A DNA stretch of 56,738 nucleotides from the IMG/VR virus record IMGVR_UViG_3300048912_000094, positions 1 through 56,738 of that record, one strand, 5' to 3'. Source of the DNA: a virus. Shown piece after piece: positions 8,055 through 15,425 of this stretch. A model generated the notes under the pieces. The model was not told the origin of the DNA, searched no databases, and saw only the letters and a program-made list of their open reading frames with translations. Numbering within the stretch: position 1 is the first letter of the stretch; each line of letters opens with the position of its first letter. Made by a program: the position numbers and the translations under genes.

Positions 8055-8559
8055 TGAACTCATTCACGATTACGACGCTGCAAAGCGCCGTGAATACTAC
8101 CTGAGGAATCGTCATCTGAAGGGGCGTAAGAAGGGTTCGGCAAAGCCGACGAATTCCAGGCCTCATAAGACGCAGGAACAGCGACGGAAAGAACGTCAGA
8201 AGCAGCTAGAAGCCAAAGTAACCGCCCTCAAGGCTCGTTTGGAAAAGCTGCAAGAAGTTCTGAAGACGTTGACCGAGCAAGCCAAGAAGCGAAGCGGTGT
8301 AGAGACCAAGAAGTCTCACGACAAGAAGAGCTCTGACAAGTCTTCTTCAAAGACCACCGGACATGATGAGAAGCGAAAGCCCGAGCACAAGACGGCCGCC
8401 CAAAAGGCCAAAGAAGCAAAGGCTCAAGCGAAGTACCGCAGCAAGAACGAGAAGCTTGCGGACGAAGTCAAGTCGCTGACTGAGAAGCTCAAGACCATTC
8501 AAGAGCGAATCGCGAAGATGCGCAAGACACAAGCCGCCAAGGCTCAGTCCAAGAACTAA
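8047..8559 (+). CDS. Lys-rich coiled-coil protein with YYLRNRHLKGR motif
   Basis: A 170-aa, highly basic, low-complexity protein. The N-terminus LIHDYDAAKRREYYLRNR plus HLKGRKKG (about 5-30) is a motif I recall just upstream of capsid genes in Gram-positive phages. Two predicted coiled coils (about 50-85 and 130-165) surround a Lys/Ser-rich linker. It lies between portal and capsid, where scaffold or DNA-binding internal proteins often lie. The motif resembles the GVKGM tags in placement, near the N-terminus after an acidic start. Function is inferred from position only. Confidence 0.75.
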   Translation: MDDELIHDYDAAKRREYYLRNRHLKGRKKGSAKPTNSRPHKTQEQRRKERQKQLEAKVTALKARLEKLQEVLKTLTEQAKKRSGVETKKSHDKKSSDKSSSKTTGHDEKRKPEHKTAAQKAKEAKAQAKYRSKNEKLADEVKSLTEKLKTIQERIAKMRKTQAAKAQSKN

Positions 8560-8580
8560 GTAGGAGGGAGAACAGTCAAA

Positions 8581-10572
8581 ATGGGAGTCAAGGAAGCCGA
8601 CTTCGGAGGCTGGGCCACCAAGGCCAATCTCAAGTGCAGCGACGGACGCATGATCCTGAGTGGCGCCTTCCAGCACATGGACCGCCAGCAGGTCCCGCTG
8701 GTGTGGCAGCACGGTCACAGCAAGGCTGAGAACGTTCTCGGTCACGCGATCCTGGAGCACCGCGAGGACGGCGTGTACGCCTACGCCTTCTTCAACAGCA
8801 CGCCCCAGGGCGAGAACGCCAAGAACCTGGTGAAGCACCGCGACATCAGGAACCTGTCGATCTACGCCAATCAGCTCGTCGAGAAGAACAAGGTCGTTTC
8901 CCACGGTCAGATCCGTGAGGTCAGCCTGGTTCTCTCGGGAGCCAACCCCGGCGCAGTCATCGACTACGTCAACCTTCAGCACGGCGACGGTTCTCTGACC
9001 GAGCTTGAAGACGAGGCGGTTATTCACACCGGTCTCGAGATCGAGCACGCCCTCGACGAGCTGGAAGTGGAGGACGACGAAGAGGAGCTCGAGCACGCTG
9101 CCGAAGACATGAGCATCAAGGATATTTACGATGCCATGTCCCCGGAAGAGCAGGACGTCGTCGACTACATGATCGGCGCCGCCTTCGAAGCCGCCAAGGC
9201 TGAAGCCTCCGCCGCACACTCCGACGAAACCAAGCCCGGCGAGGGCGACCTCACCCACCAGGAAGGAGCCGACACCAAGATGTCGCGCAACGTGTTCGAC
9301 CAGAGCGCCAACAACGAGGCCGAGAGCAAGACGCTCTCTCACGACGACATGAAGGCGATTTTCGCCGACGCCGACAAGCGGGGCTCCCTGAAGGCCGCTG
9401 TCGAGAGCTACGCCCTTCAGCACGGCATCGACAACATCGAGACCCTGTTCCCGGACAACAAGCCGGTCACGGGTGAGATCGAGCTCGTCAAGCGCCGGAC
9501 CGAGTGGGTCAGCGCCGTTCTCAACGGTGTTCGTCGGACCCCGTTCTCCCGCATCAAGACCTTCTCGGCTGACCTGCGGCAGGACGAGGCTCGCGCCAAG
9601 GGCTACATCAAGGGCAACTACAAGCTCGAGGAGTGGTTCGGGGTCACCAAGAGGACCACCGACCCGACCACGATCTACAAGAAGCAGAAGCTCGACCGCG
9701 ACGATCTGCTCGACATCACCGACTTCAACATGGTCGACTTCCTCAAGGGCGAGATGCGCCTGATGACGGAGGAGGAGTTCGCCCGTGCGGTTCTGATCGG
9801 TGACGGCCGCCAGATCACCGACGAGGACAAGGTCAAGGACCCCATGGGGGCGTCCAGCGGCTCGGGTATCCGCTCGATCATCAACGACCACGAGCTCTTC
9901 GTCACCACGCTGAACGTGAACGTCGACGACGCAAACTCCTCTTACGAGGAAGTCGTGGATGCGGTCATGGACGGCATGGAGTTCTACAAGGGCACCGGCA
10001 CGCCGACCTTCTTCACCACGATCCCGCAGCTCAACAAGTTCCTGAAGGCCCGTGACCTCAACGGCCAGCGGTACTACAAGACCCGTCAGGAAGTCGCTGA
10101 CGCCCTCGGTGTCGCGGCGATCGTCACCGTCGAGCCGATGAAGGAGGTCGCTGGGCTGATCGGTATCATCGTCAACCTGGACGACTACAACGTCGGTACC
10201 GACCGCGGCGGCGAGCTCACCACGTTCGACGACTTCGACATCGACTACAACCAGTACAAGTACCTGATGGAGACTCGTGCGTCGGGAGCTCTCATCAAGC
10301 CGAAGTCGGCTCTGGTCATCCGCAAGGTGGCTGCTACCGACGTCGTCGCTGTTCCGCAGAAGCCCAGCTTCAACAAGGTCACCGGTGTCGTGACGATCCC
10401 GACCGTGACCGGTGTGGTCTACAAGAACGGCTCGGGTACCACGCTCACCGCGGGTGCTCAGACCGCTCTGGCGGCTGGTGCGTCCACCACTGTCTACGCG
10501 ACCGCGGCCTCCGGTTACTTCTTCGCCAACGACGAGGAAGACAACTGGGAGTTCACCCGCAACCCGGCCTAG
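8581..10572 (+). CDS. Prohead protease-major capsid protein fusion
   Basis: A 663-aa fusion. Residues 1-130 are an HK97-type (U35-like) prohead protease: PLVWQHGHSK (H44) and REVSLVLSGANPGA (S115) give the His and Ser of the active site. An acidic delta-like linker follows (about 140-230). A capsid domain begins near MSRNVFDQS (residue 234), with HK97-fold signatures such as PTFFTTIPQLNKFL and YKYLMETRASGAL. The C-terminus (about 580-663) is an Ig-like domain (KVTGVVTIPTVTGVVY) also found on the tail-tube protein. Codons are markedly more GC-ending than in neighbours. A strong internal ribosome site precedes codon 234. Expected products are full fusion, cleaved capsid and possibly capsid from internal initiation. 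Confidence 0.93.
   Translation: MGVKEADFGGWATKANLKCSDGRMILSGAFQHMDRQQVPLVWQHGHSKAENVLGHAILEHREDGVYAYAFFNSTPQGENAKNLVKHRDIRNLSIYANQLVEKNKVVSHGQIREVSLVLSGANPGAVIDYVNLQHGDGSLTELEDEAVIHTGLEIEHALDELEVEDDEEELEHAAEDMSIKDIYDAMSPEEQDVVDYMIGAAFEAAKAEASAAHSDETKPGEGDLTHQEGADTKMSRNVFDQSANNEAESKTLSHDDMKAIFADADKRGSLKAAVESYALQHGIDNIETLFPDNKPVTGEIELVKRRTEWVSAVLNGVRRTPFSRIKTFSADLRQDEARAKGYIKGNYKLEEWFGVTKRTTDPTTIYKKQKLDRDDLLDITDFNMVDFLKGEMRLMTEEEFARAVLIGDGRQITDEDKVKDPMGASSGSGIRSIINDHELFVTTLNVNVDDANSSYEEVVDAVMDGMEFYKGTGTPTFFTTIPQLNKFLKARDLNGQRYYKTRQEVADALGVAAIVTVEPMKEVAGLIGIIVNLDDYNVGTDRGGELTTFDDFDIDYNQYKYLMETRASGALIKPKSALVIRKVAATDVVAVPQKPSFNKVTGVVTIPTVTGVVYKNGSGTTLTAGAQTALAAGASTTVYATAASGYFFANDEEDNWEFTRNPA
9261..9282 (+). 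promoter_or_regulatory. Internal ribosome binding site for free capsid protein
   Basis: GGAAGGAG at 9261-9268 stands 11 bases before ATG 9280, which begins MSRNVFDQ inside the protease-capsid fusion. This is as good a Shine-Dalgarno as at true starts nearby. It would allow capsid protein to be made in excess of protease without cleavage. Confidence 0.55.
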
Positions 10573-10590
10573 TAGACAGGTTATTCAATC

Positions 10591-10914
10591 ATGCGATTTT
10601 CTGGAAAGGTGGGATACGGAGTAACTGTAGAAACTGCTCCTGGCGTGCACGAAGACCAGATGACCGAGATCTCATATTTTGGAGATGTCATCCGGAATTC
10701 GCTGAGGTTCCAGCAAAGCAGTGAGAGCGTCAACAACGACCTCTCGGTGAGTAATTCGATCAGTATCGTTGCGGATGCGTTTGCCCGCGAAAATTTCTTC
10801 GCGATCCGCTATGTCGTGTGGGCGGGGGCCAAGTGGTCAGTCTCTTCGGCTGAACTGCAGAACCCCCGCCTTATTCTGAATCTTGGGGGTGTCTACAACG
10901 GCCCCACGCCTTGA
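10591..10914 (+). CDS. Head completion / head-tail stopper protein
   Basis: A 107-aa protein resembling SPP1 gp16-type head-closure proteins: GYGVTVETAPGVHEDQMTE at the start, SVNNDLSVSNSISIVAD in the middle and PRLILNLGGVYNG at the end. Known relatives plug the portal after packaging and dock the tail. It follows the capsid gene directly. ATG 10591 lies soon after the capsid stop; the ribosome site is weak. The end overlaps the next gene. Confidence 0.7.
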   Translation: MRFSGKVGYGVTVETAPGVHEDQMTEISYFGDVIRNSLRFQQSSESVNNDLSVSNSISIVADAFARENFFAIRYVVWAGAKWSVSSAELQNPRLILNLGGVYNGPTP

Positions 10915-11203
10915 GTTGCAGACACATTTGGAAGGGGTGCTGGGATCGCGTAATGTATATTTCCAGCCCCCTCCCAACCTTCAGATGGCGTATCCGTGTA
11001 TCGTTTACGCCCTCGACAATGCCAAGAAAGAGTACGCAGGCAATAAAACCTACAGTTACACCGACCGATATCTGGTGACACTAATCACCAGAGATCCGGA
11101 CATATCTGTCCGTGGTGTAATCGCAAGGTTGCCGATGTGCAGCTTCAGCCGCGCATATACAGCGGACAACCTTCACCACTATGCCTACTCACTTTACTTC
11201 TGA
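10889..11203 (+). CDS. Tail terminator-like protein
   Basis: A protein of about 104 aa overlapping the stopper gene. Features: RLELQTHLEGVLGSRNVYFQ, then PPNLQMAYPCIVYALDNAKK, RYLVTLITRDPD, and a closing NLHHYAYSLYF. This pattern, with YPCIVY and a final NLxH-x-YxxYF, is what I recall for tail-terminator/neck proteins that cap the tail tube. GTG 10889 is my choice; TTG 10883 would add two residues and neither has a clear ribosome site, so coupling to the upstream gene is likely. Confidence 0.65.
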   Translation: MSTTAPRLELQTHLEGVLGSRNVYFQPPPNLQMAYPCIVYALDNAKKEYAGNKTYSYTDRYLVTLITRDPDISVRGVIARLPMCSFSRAYTADNLHHYAYSLYF

Positions 11204-11216
11204 AGGGGAGTAACGA

Positions 11217-12107
11217 ATGACCGCCCTTCTTTGGGATCAGGCCGGACAGCGCACCTATGAGACCGGTGTCGACAAGGGTGTCCTGTACATCCCCAACGCG
11301 CTCGGTGTCTACGACACTGGTGTCGCCTGGAACGGTCTTACCACCGTCACCGAGTCGCCCTCCGGTGCTGAGGCGAACAAGCAGTACGCCGACAACCGTG
11401 TGTACGCCAACCTCCTGTCTGCCGAGCAGTTCGGCGGCACGATCGAGGCCTTCACCTATCCTCCGGAGTTCGGACAGTGCAACGGCACTGCTTCCCCGAC
11501 TCCCGGTGTCGCGGTCGGACAGCAGACCCGCAAGTCTTTCGGGTTCAGCTACCGTACCCGCCTCGGAAACGACCTCGAGGACACCGAGTACGGCTACAAG
11601 ATCCACCTCGTGTACGGTGCGAAGGCTGCTCCGTCCGAGATGGCCTACGCCACGATCAACGACTCGCCCGAGGCGATCACCATGAGCTGGGAGATCACCA
11701 CGGACCCGGTCGACGTTCCGGGAACCAACCCCGAGACGGGCAAGCCGTACAAGCCGACGGCCACGCTGACGATCGACTCGACTCAGGTCGACGCAACCGC
11801 TCTCGCAACGCTCGAGGACATGCTGTACGGCACTGCTGGTACCGACGCGACGCTCCCGACTCCGGGCGACGTGATCGCTCTGTTCAGCGGGACTGTCGCA
11901 GTCGCCACCCCCACGGCTCCGACGTACAACTCGACTACGCACGTCATCACCATTCCGACTGTCACCGGTGTCACCTACAAGATCAACGGTCTCACCGTCA
12001 CGGGTACGAAGACCATCACCGAGGACACCGTCGTCACGGCTCACCCCAACACCGGCTACAAGTTCCCGCCGGTTACGGACGACGACTGGTACTTCGACTT
12101 CGTCTAG
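11217..12107 (+). CDS. Major tail tube protein 1 with C-terminal Ig-like domain
   Basis: A 296-aa tail-tube protein. The body (1-215) has TGVDKGVLYIPN, GVAWNGLTTVTESPSG, AFTYPPEFGQCNG and RKSFGFSYRTRLGNDLE, typical of siphophage tubes. About residues 220-296 form an extra domain (TAPTYNSTTHVITIPTVTG to DDWYFDFV) related to the capsid C-terminus. Codon use is GC-ending and host-like, fitting a very abundant protein. ATG 11217 follows AAGGGGAG. A second, shorter tube protein lies at 12.7 kb. Confidence 0.9.
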   Translation: MTALLWDQAGQRTYETGVDKGVLYIPNALGVYDTGVAWNGLTTVTESPSGAEANKQYADNRVYANLLSAEQFGGTIEAFTYPPEFGQCNGTASPTPGVAVGQQTRKSFGFSYRTRLGNDLEDTEYGYKIHLVYGAKAAPSEMAYATINDSPEAITMSWEITTDPVDVPGTNPETGKPYKPTATLTIDSTQVDATALATLEDMLYGTAGTDATLPTPGDVIALFSGTVAVATPTAPTYNSTTHVITIPTVTGVTYKINGLTVTGTKTITEDTVVTAHPNTGYKFPPVTDDDWYFDFV

Positions 12108-12131
12108 GCCTGACAGAAAGGAGGCCAGAGA

Positions 12132-12671
12132 ATGCTCACACTCCATGTAGTACTCAAAGAGGGTTTCGACCAAGAGAAGCGGGAATTCGTCACACTTGCT
12201 GCGTTTGATCTAAACTTGGAGCATTCTCTGGTCTCCCTGTCAAAATGGGAGTCACACTTCGAAAAGCCTTTCTTGGGAAAAGCGGAGAAGACCCCAGAAG
12301 AAGTCTTTTGGTACGTCAAAGCCATGGCTTTGGACGATGATGTTCCAGAGGAAGTCTTTCTCAGGCTAAACGAAAAGCATGGCGAACAGGTAAACGAGTA
12401 CATCCAAGCGAAGATGACCGCTACCTGGTTCTCCAATCAAACACCGTCTCGGAACAAGGAGATTATTACGGCTGAAGTCATCTATTACTGGATGATTCAG
12501 CTCAACATCAATTGGGAAGCTCAATACTGGCATCTGAATCGGCTTCTGACGCTTATCCAGGTGTGTAACCAGAAGAGCACACCTCCCAAGAAGATGAGTC
12601 CCTCCGAGGCTGCCCGAAGGCAGCACGAGCTCAATGAGCAGAGACGAAAGATGCTGGGCACTTCCGGGTGA
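12132..12671 (+). CDS. Tail assembly chaperone
   Basis: A 179-aa protein with LEHSLVSLSKWESHFEKPF near the N-terminus and EVIYYWMIQLNINWEAQYW followed by HLNRLLTLIQVCN in the C-terminal half. This pattern is known from tail assembly chaperones upstream of tape measure genes. Both halves lie in one frame, so I see no need for the programmed frameshift common in this family, although I cannot exclude one near the 3' end. It sits between the two tube genes. GAAAGGAGG precedes ATG 12132. Confidence 0.75.
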   Translation: MLTLHVVLKEGFDQEKREFVTLAAFDLNLEHSLVSLSKWESHFEKPFLGKAEKTPEEVFWYVKAMALDDDVPEEVFLRLNEKHGEQVNEYIQAKMTATWFSNQTPSRNKEIITAEVIYYWMIQLNINWEAQYWHLNRLLTLIQVCNQKSTPPKKMSPSEAARRQHELNEQRRKMLGTSG

Positions 12672-12686
12672 GAGGAGGAAACTGAC

Positions 12687-13475
12687 TTGACAAGACTCGA
12701 TTGGTCAACCGCGGGTTCACGGTATTACGAAGCGGGTGTTGACAGGGGAGTTCTCTACCTCCCTGACAAACCGGGTGTCGTCTGGAATGGTCTGACCGAC
12801 GTCACTGAGAACCCCTCCGGTGGTGACGCCAATCCGTTCTACCAAGATGGCATCAAGTACTCGAACAATTCGAATCCCGAAGAGCTCGAGATGACCATAT
12901 CGGCTTTCACATACCCGCAGGAATTTGCGGAATGCAATGGTAATGCACAGCCACGATCAGGGCTTTACATTGCTCAGCAGCGTAGAAAGTCTTTTGGCCT
13001 TACCTATCGGACCATGATCGGTAATGATCTGGAAAGCGATGCGGGTTATCGCATTCATATCATCTACAATGCTACCGTTTCCCCCACTTCGGAAGCTCAC
13101 CAGTCATTTTCCGACAAGATGGACCCGATGGAGTTCAGTTGGGGTATCACAACTCTTCCTGAACGCATACCGGGTTATCGACCTACATCACACGTCGTAA
13201 TCGATACGCGTAATACTGATCCTGAGATCGTCACGTTGATCGAGGACATCCTTTATGGAACCGAAGCGGACACAGCGCGTCTGCCTAGCTTCTCGGATAT
13301 TCTCGCCGCTTACGACACTATCTCCACGCTCACAATCACCGACAACGGTGATGGTACGTGGACCGCTACGGCACCGTTCGATGTCATTCGCATGATTGAC
13401 GACGACACGTTCGAGATCACATCCAATACGGCTACATATCTCGACGAGGACACCTACACCATCAGCTCCGAGTAG
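12687..13475 (+). CDS. Major tail tube protein 2 (paralogue)
   Basis: A 262-aa paralogue of the tube protein at 11.2 kb. Shared landmarks in order: EAGVDRGVLYLPDKPG, VVWNGLTDVTENPSGG, AFTYPQEFAECNGN, RKSFGLTYRTMIGNDLE. Its C-terminal extension differs (LTITDNGDGTWTATAP to the end, a beta-rich add-on). It starts with TTG after GAGGAGG, which may lower expression compared with copy 1, and its codons are less GC-biased. It may be a minor tube subunit, a tail-tip tube variant, or carry a surface decoration domain. Confidence 0.85.
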   Translation: MTRLDWSTAGSRYYEAGVDRGVLYLPDKPGVVWNGLTDVTENPSGGDANPFYQDGIKYSNNSNPEELEMTISAFTYPQEFAECNGNAQPRSGLYIAQQRRKSFGLTYRTMIGNDLESDAGYRIHIIYNATVSPTSEAHQSFSDKMDPMEFSWGITTLPERIPGYRPTSHVVIDTRNTDPEIVTLIEDILYGTEADTARLPSFSDILAAYDTISTLTITDNGDGTWTATAPFDVIRMIDDDTFEITSNTATYLDEDTYTISSE

Positions 13476-13487
13476 AAAGGTGGTTAT

Positions 13488-14732
13488 GTGGCTACTATCA
13501 CAGGTCTGACAGCCTCGAGAATGCTCGCTATCGAAGCGGCAACCATTGTCGATGGCGATTTCGACTCCGCAGGTCACCTCATTCTCGAGAAGCATGACGG
13601 TACCCAGATCGACGTCGGTCACGTAGCAGATGCTACAACCGGCGCCAAGGGAATGGTCGAACTCGCGACCGATGCGGAAACTCAGGCGGGAACCGACGCT
13701 ACTCGCGCTGTTACTCCTGCCAGCCTTTTCTCGATCCCGGGAAACAAGGTCCAGATCCTCGGTACAATTCCGGCTGAGTCGGCTACCCCTGCTTCATATC
13801 CTCTCGGTATCTCTCACATGATGCTGACTGGATCTGAGGGTTGGTCGGTAAACAGCTCGACCGGGTCTGTCATGACCAACCGCCCTCACACGGACCGTAC
13901 TCAGCAGACGTTCTACTCGAACCCTGGTGGTACGGGTAACCCCAGGGCGTGGGTCAGGTATTACCACACGTCCAACAATGGTGGTGGCTGGACCGCTTGG
14001 CGACAGCAGATGATCATGAATGATCTGAACACTGCGTCATTTTCCCAGTCGACGTCATTCACATCCTATCCGACGGGTATTTCTAGGCTCTACTTCACGA
14101 CTTCGAGTTCCACGGGTTGGGACTTTGCGGGTCTTGCGGGTGAGATTCAGACATATTCGGACGGTACGGACTTCGCCAAGCAGGATTTCACCAGTCATGT
14201 CGGTGGAAGTTCCGGGGTTCCCGTACGTTGGTTCCGAACCGCTAACTCGGCTTCGGGTTGGACCAACTGGCAGAAGGTCCATGTTGAATTCCCGGCTTCG
14301 ACCCAGTGGACTCCTACGTGGACTACTTCTTCGGGTCTTCGTCTCCCATCTCTCGGTAATGCAACTGTTGATTGCCGATATTTCAAGGATGGGCGAAAGG
14401 TCGACTGCAAGTTTGAAATCGTGTTCGGAAGTTCCACCAACTTCGGTGCCTCTCCTACCACGACCGACAACTGGTTGTTCAGTCTTCCTGTTGCGGCAGC
14501 CCGAACTGGCGACTCCATGGGATTCATCCACATGCAGAATGGTGGAACCGGAACCAGCATGATGATGGCACGTGCCAAGACCAGTACCACTACCACGTTC
14601 ATCCTGAGCATGGCGGGTGGGATGTTCAGCGGCACCCCCGTTAACCCTGGTGACGTCGACTCCATCTCTCCCTGGACATGGGCGTCTGGCGATTACCTCA
14701 GAGGGAACTTCACCTACGAGTCGGCTTCCTGA
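13488..14732 (+). CDS. Tail fibre / receptor-binding protein
   Basis: A 414-aa fibre protein. Residues about 50-80 (GAKGMVELATDAETQAG then ATRAVTPASL) match the tail-fibre repeat seen in many phage fibres. Two pyocin-knob-like repeats follow (WSVNSSTGSVMT to WVRYYHTSNNGGGWTAWRQ, and GWDFAGLAGEIQT to VRWFRTANSASGWTNWQ). The C-terminal part (about 265-414) is a separate beta-rich tip. GTG 13488 follows AAAGGTGG. Probably a trimeric surface-recognition protein. Its location between tube and tape measure, rather than after the baseplate, is notable. Confidence 0.75.
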   Translation: MATITGLTASRMLAIEAATIVDGDFDSAGHLILEKHDGTQIDVGHVADATTGAKGMVELATDAETQAGTDATRAVTPASLFSIPGNKVQILGTIPAESATPASYPLGISHMMLTGSEGWSVNSSTGSVMTNRPHTDRTQQTFYSNPGGTGNPRAWVRYYHTSNNGGGWTAWRQQMIMNDLNTASFSQSTSFTSYPTGISRLYFTTSSSTGWDFAGLAGEIQTYSDGTDFAKQDFTSHVGGSSGVPVRWFRTANSASGWTNWQKVHVEFPASTQWTPTWTTSSGLRLPSLGNATVDCRYFKDGRKVDCKFEIVFGSSTNFGASPTTTDNWLFSLPVAAARTGDSMGFIHMQNGGTGTSMMMARAKTSTTTTFILSMAGGMFSGTPVNPGDVDSISPWTWASGDYLRGNFTYESAS

Positions 14733-14757
14733 CTCATATTCACCGAAGGAGGCCTAA

Positions 14758-15030
14758 ATGGCTGTCGGTTTCGACGTAAGCAAGGCCACGCTCGATCAGA
14801 AGGCGGCACAGGCAGTAATCGCTGTCCGTTCGGCCTTCGACAAGGTGGAGAACGTCGCCAAGTGGCTGGCAAACCATCCTTCCGATGGCACCGACCCCCT
14901 GGTCGAGCTGTTCGGATACACCGTTGACGAAGCATATGTGCTCCGAGTGTTCTTCGAGACGCTCGACTCGGTTCGTGTCGTCAACAGCAGCACGTTCGAT
15001 CTCGGACGGAAGCTGACAGGTCTGGAGTAA
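14758..15030 (+). CDS. Hypothetical tail-module protein
   Basis: A 90-aa protein with no recognised domain, starting MAVGFDVSKATLDQKAAQAV. It looks largely helical, with FDKVENVAKWLANHP and YTVDEAYVLRVFFETLDSVR. GAAGGAGG precedes ATG 14758. It lies between the fibre and a gp10-like protein, so a tail or neck accessory role is likely. Confidence 0.65.
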   Translation: MAVGFDVSKATLDQKAAQAVIAVRSAFDKVENVAKWLANHPSDGTDPLVELFGYTVDEAYVLRVFFETLDSVRVVNSSTFDLGRKLTGLE

Positions 15031-15047
15031 ACGAAAGGAGGGCCGAG

Positions 15048-15425
15048 ATGATAACCATAACAACTGTCGGTTCGTTCAAGAACACCGAAGCATTTCTTGC
15101 TCACGTAGCAAAGGTGGATATTCGCGGTATTCTGGAATCTTGCGGTCAAATGGGCGTCTCGGCCCTTTCTTCAGCTACACAGATGGAAACAGGTTTGGCA
15201 TCCCATTCGTGGGATTACGAAGTCACCGTATCCGGTACTAACTATGAACTGGCCTGGTTGAACACGGACGTCGAGAATGGATTTCCAGTGGTCATCATGC
15301 TTCAGTACGGACATGGAACCGGAACTGGGGGCTACGTTCAAGGGCGTGACTTCATCAATCCGGCTATCAAGCCCGTATTCGATGCGATATCCGACAAGGT
15401 ATGGAAGGCGGTGACCGCCACATGA
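15048..15425 (+). CDS. HK97 gp10-like tail/neck protein
   Basis: A 125-aa protein resembling HK97 gp10-type tail-completion proteins: TGLASHSWDYEVTVSGTNY, an LQYGHGTGTGGYVQGRDF segment (GHGT near the C-terminal third is characteristic) and INPAIKPVFDAISDKVWK. In most siphophages this gene lies between the stopper and terminator; here it has moved to just before the tape measure. AAAGGAGGG precedes ATG 15048. Its ATGA stop overlaps the tape measure start. Confidence 0.75.
   Translation: MITITTVGSFKNTEAFLAHVAKVDIRGILESCGQMGVSALSSATQMETGLASHSWDYEVTVSGTNYELAWLNTDVENGFPVVIMLQYGHGTGTGGYVQGRDFINPAIKPVFDAISDKVWKAVTAT

Noticed and set aside
8347-9891. A 514-codon minus-strand frame with regular Val/Leu-rich sequence
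   Set aside because: It is antisense to the GC-biased capsid gene, where third-position GC opens the opposite frame. No neighbours on that strand.
12132-12671. Programmed frameshift in the tail chaperone
   Set aside because: Both expected halves are already in one frame and I found no convincing slippery heptamer leading into an overlapping frame.
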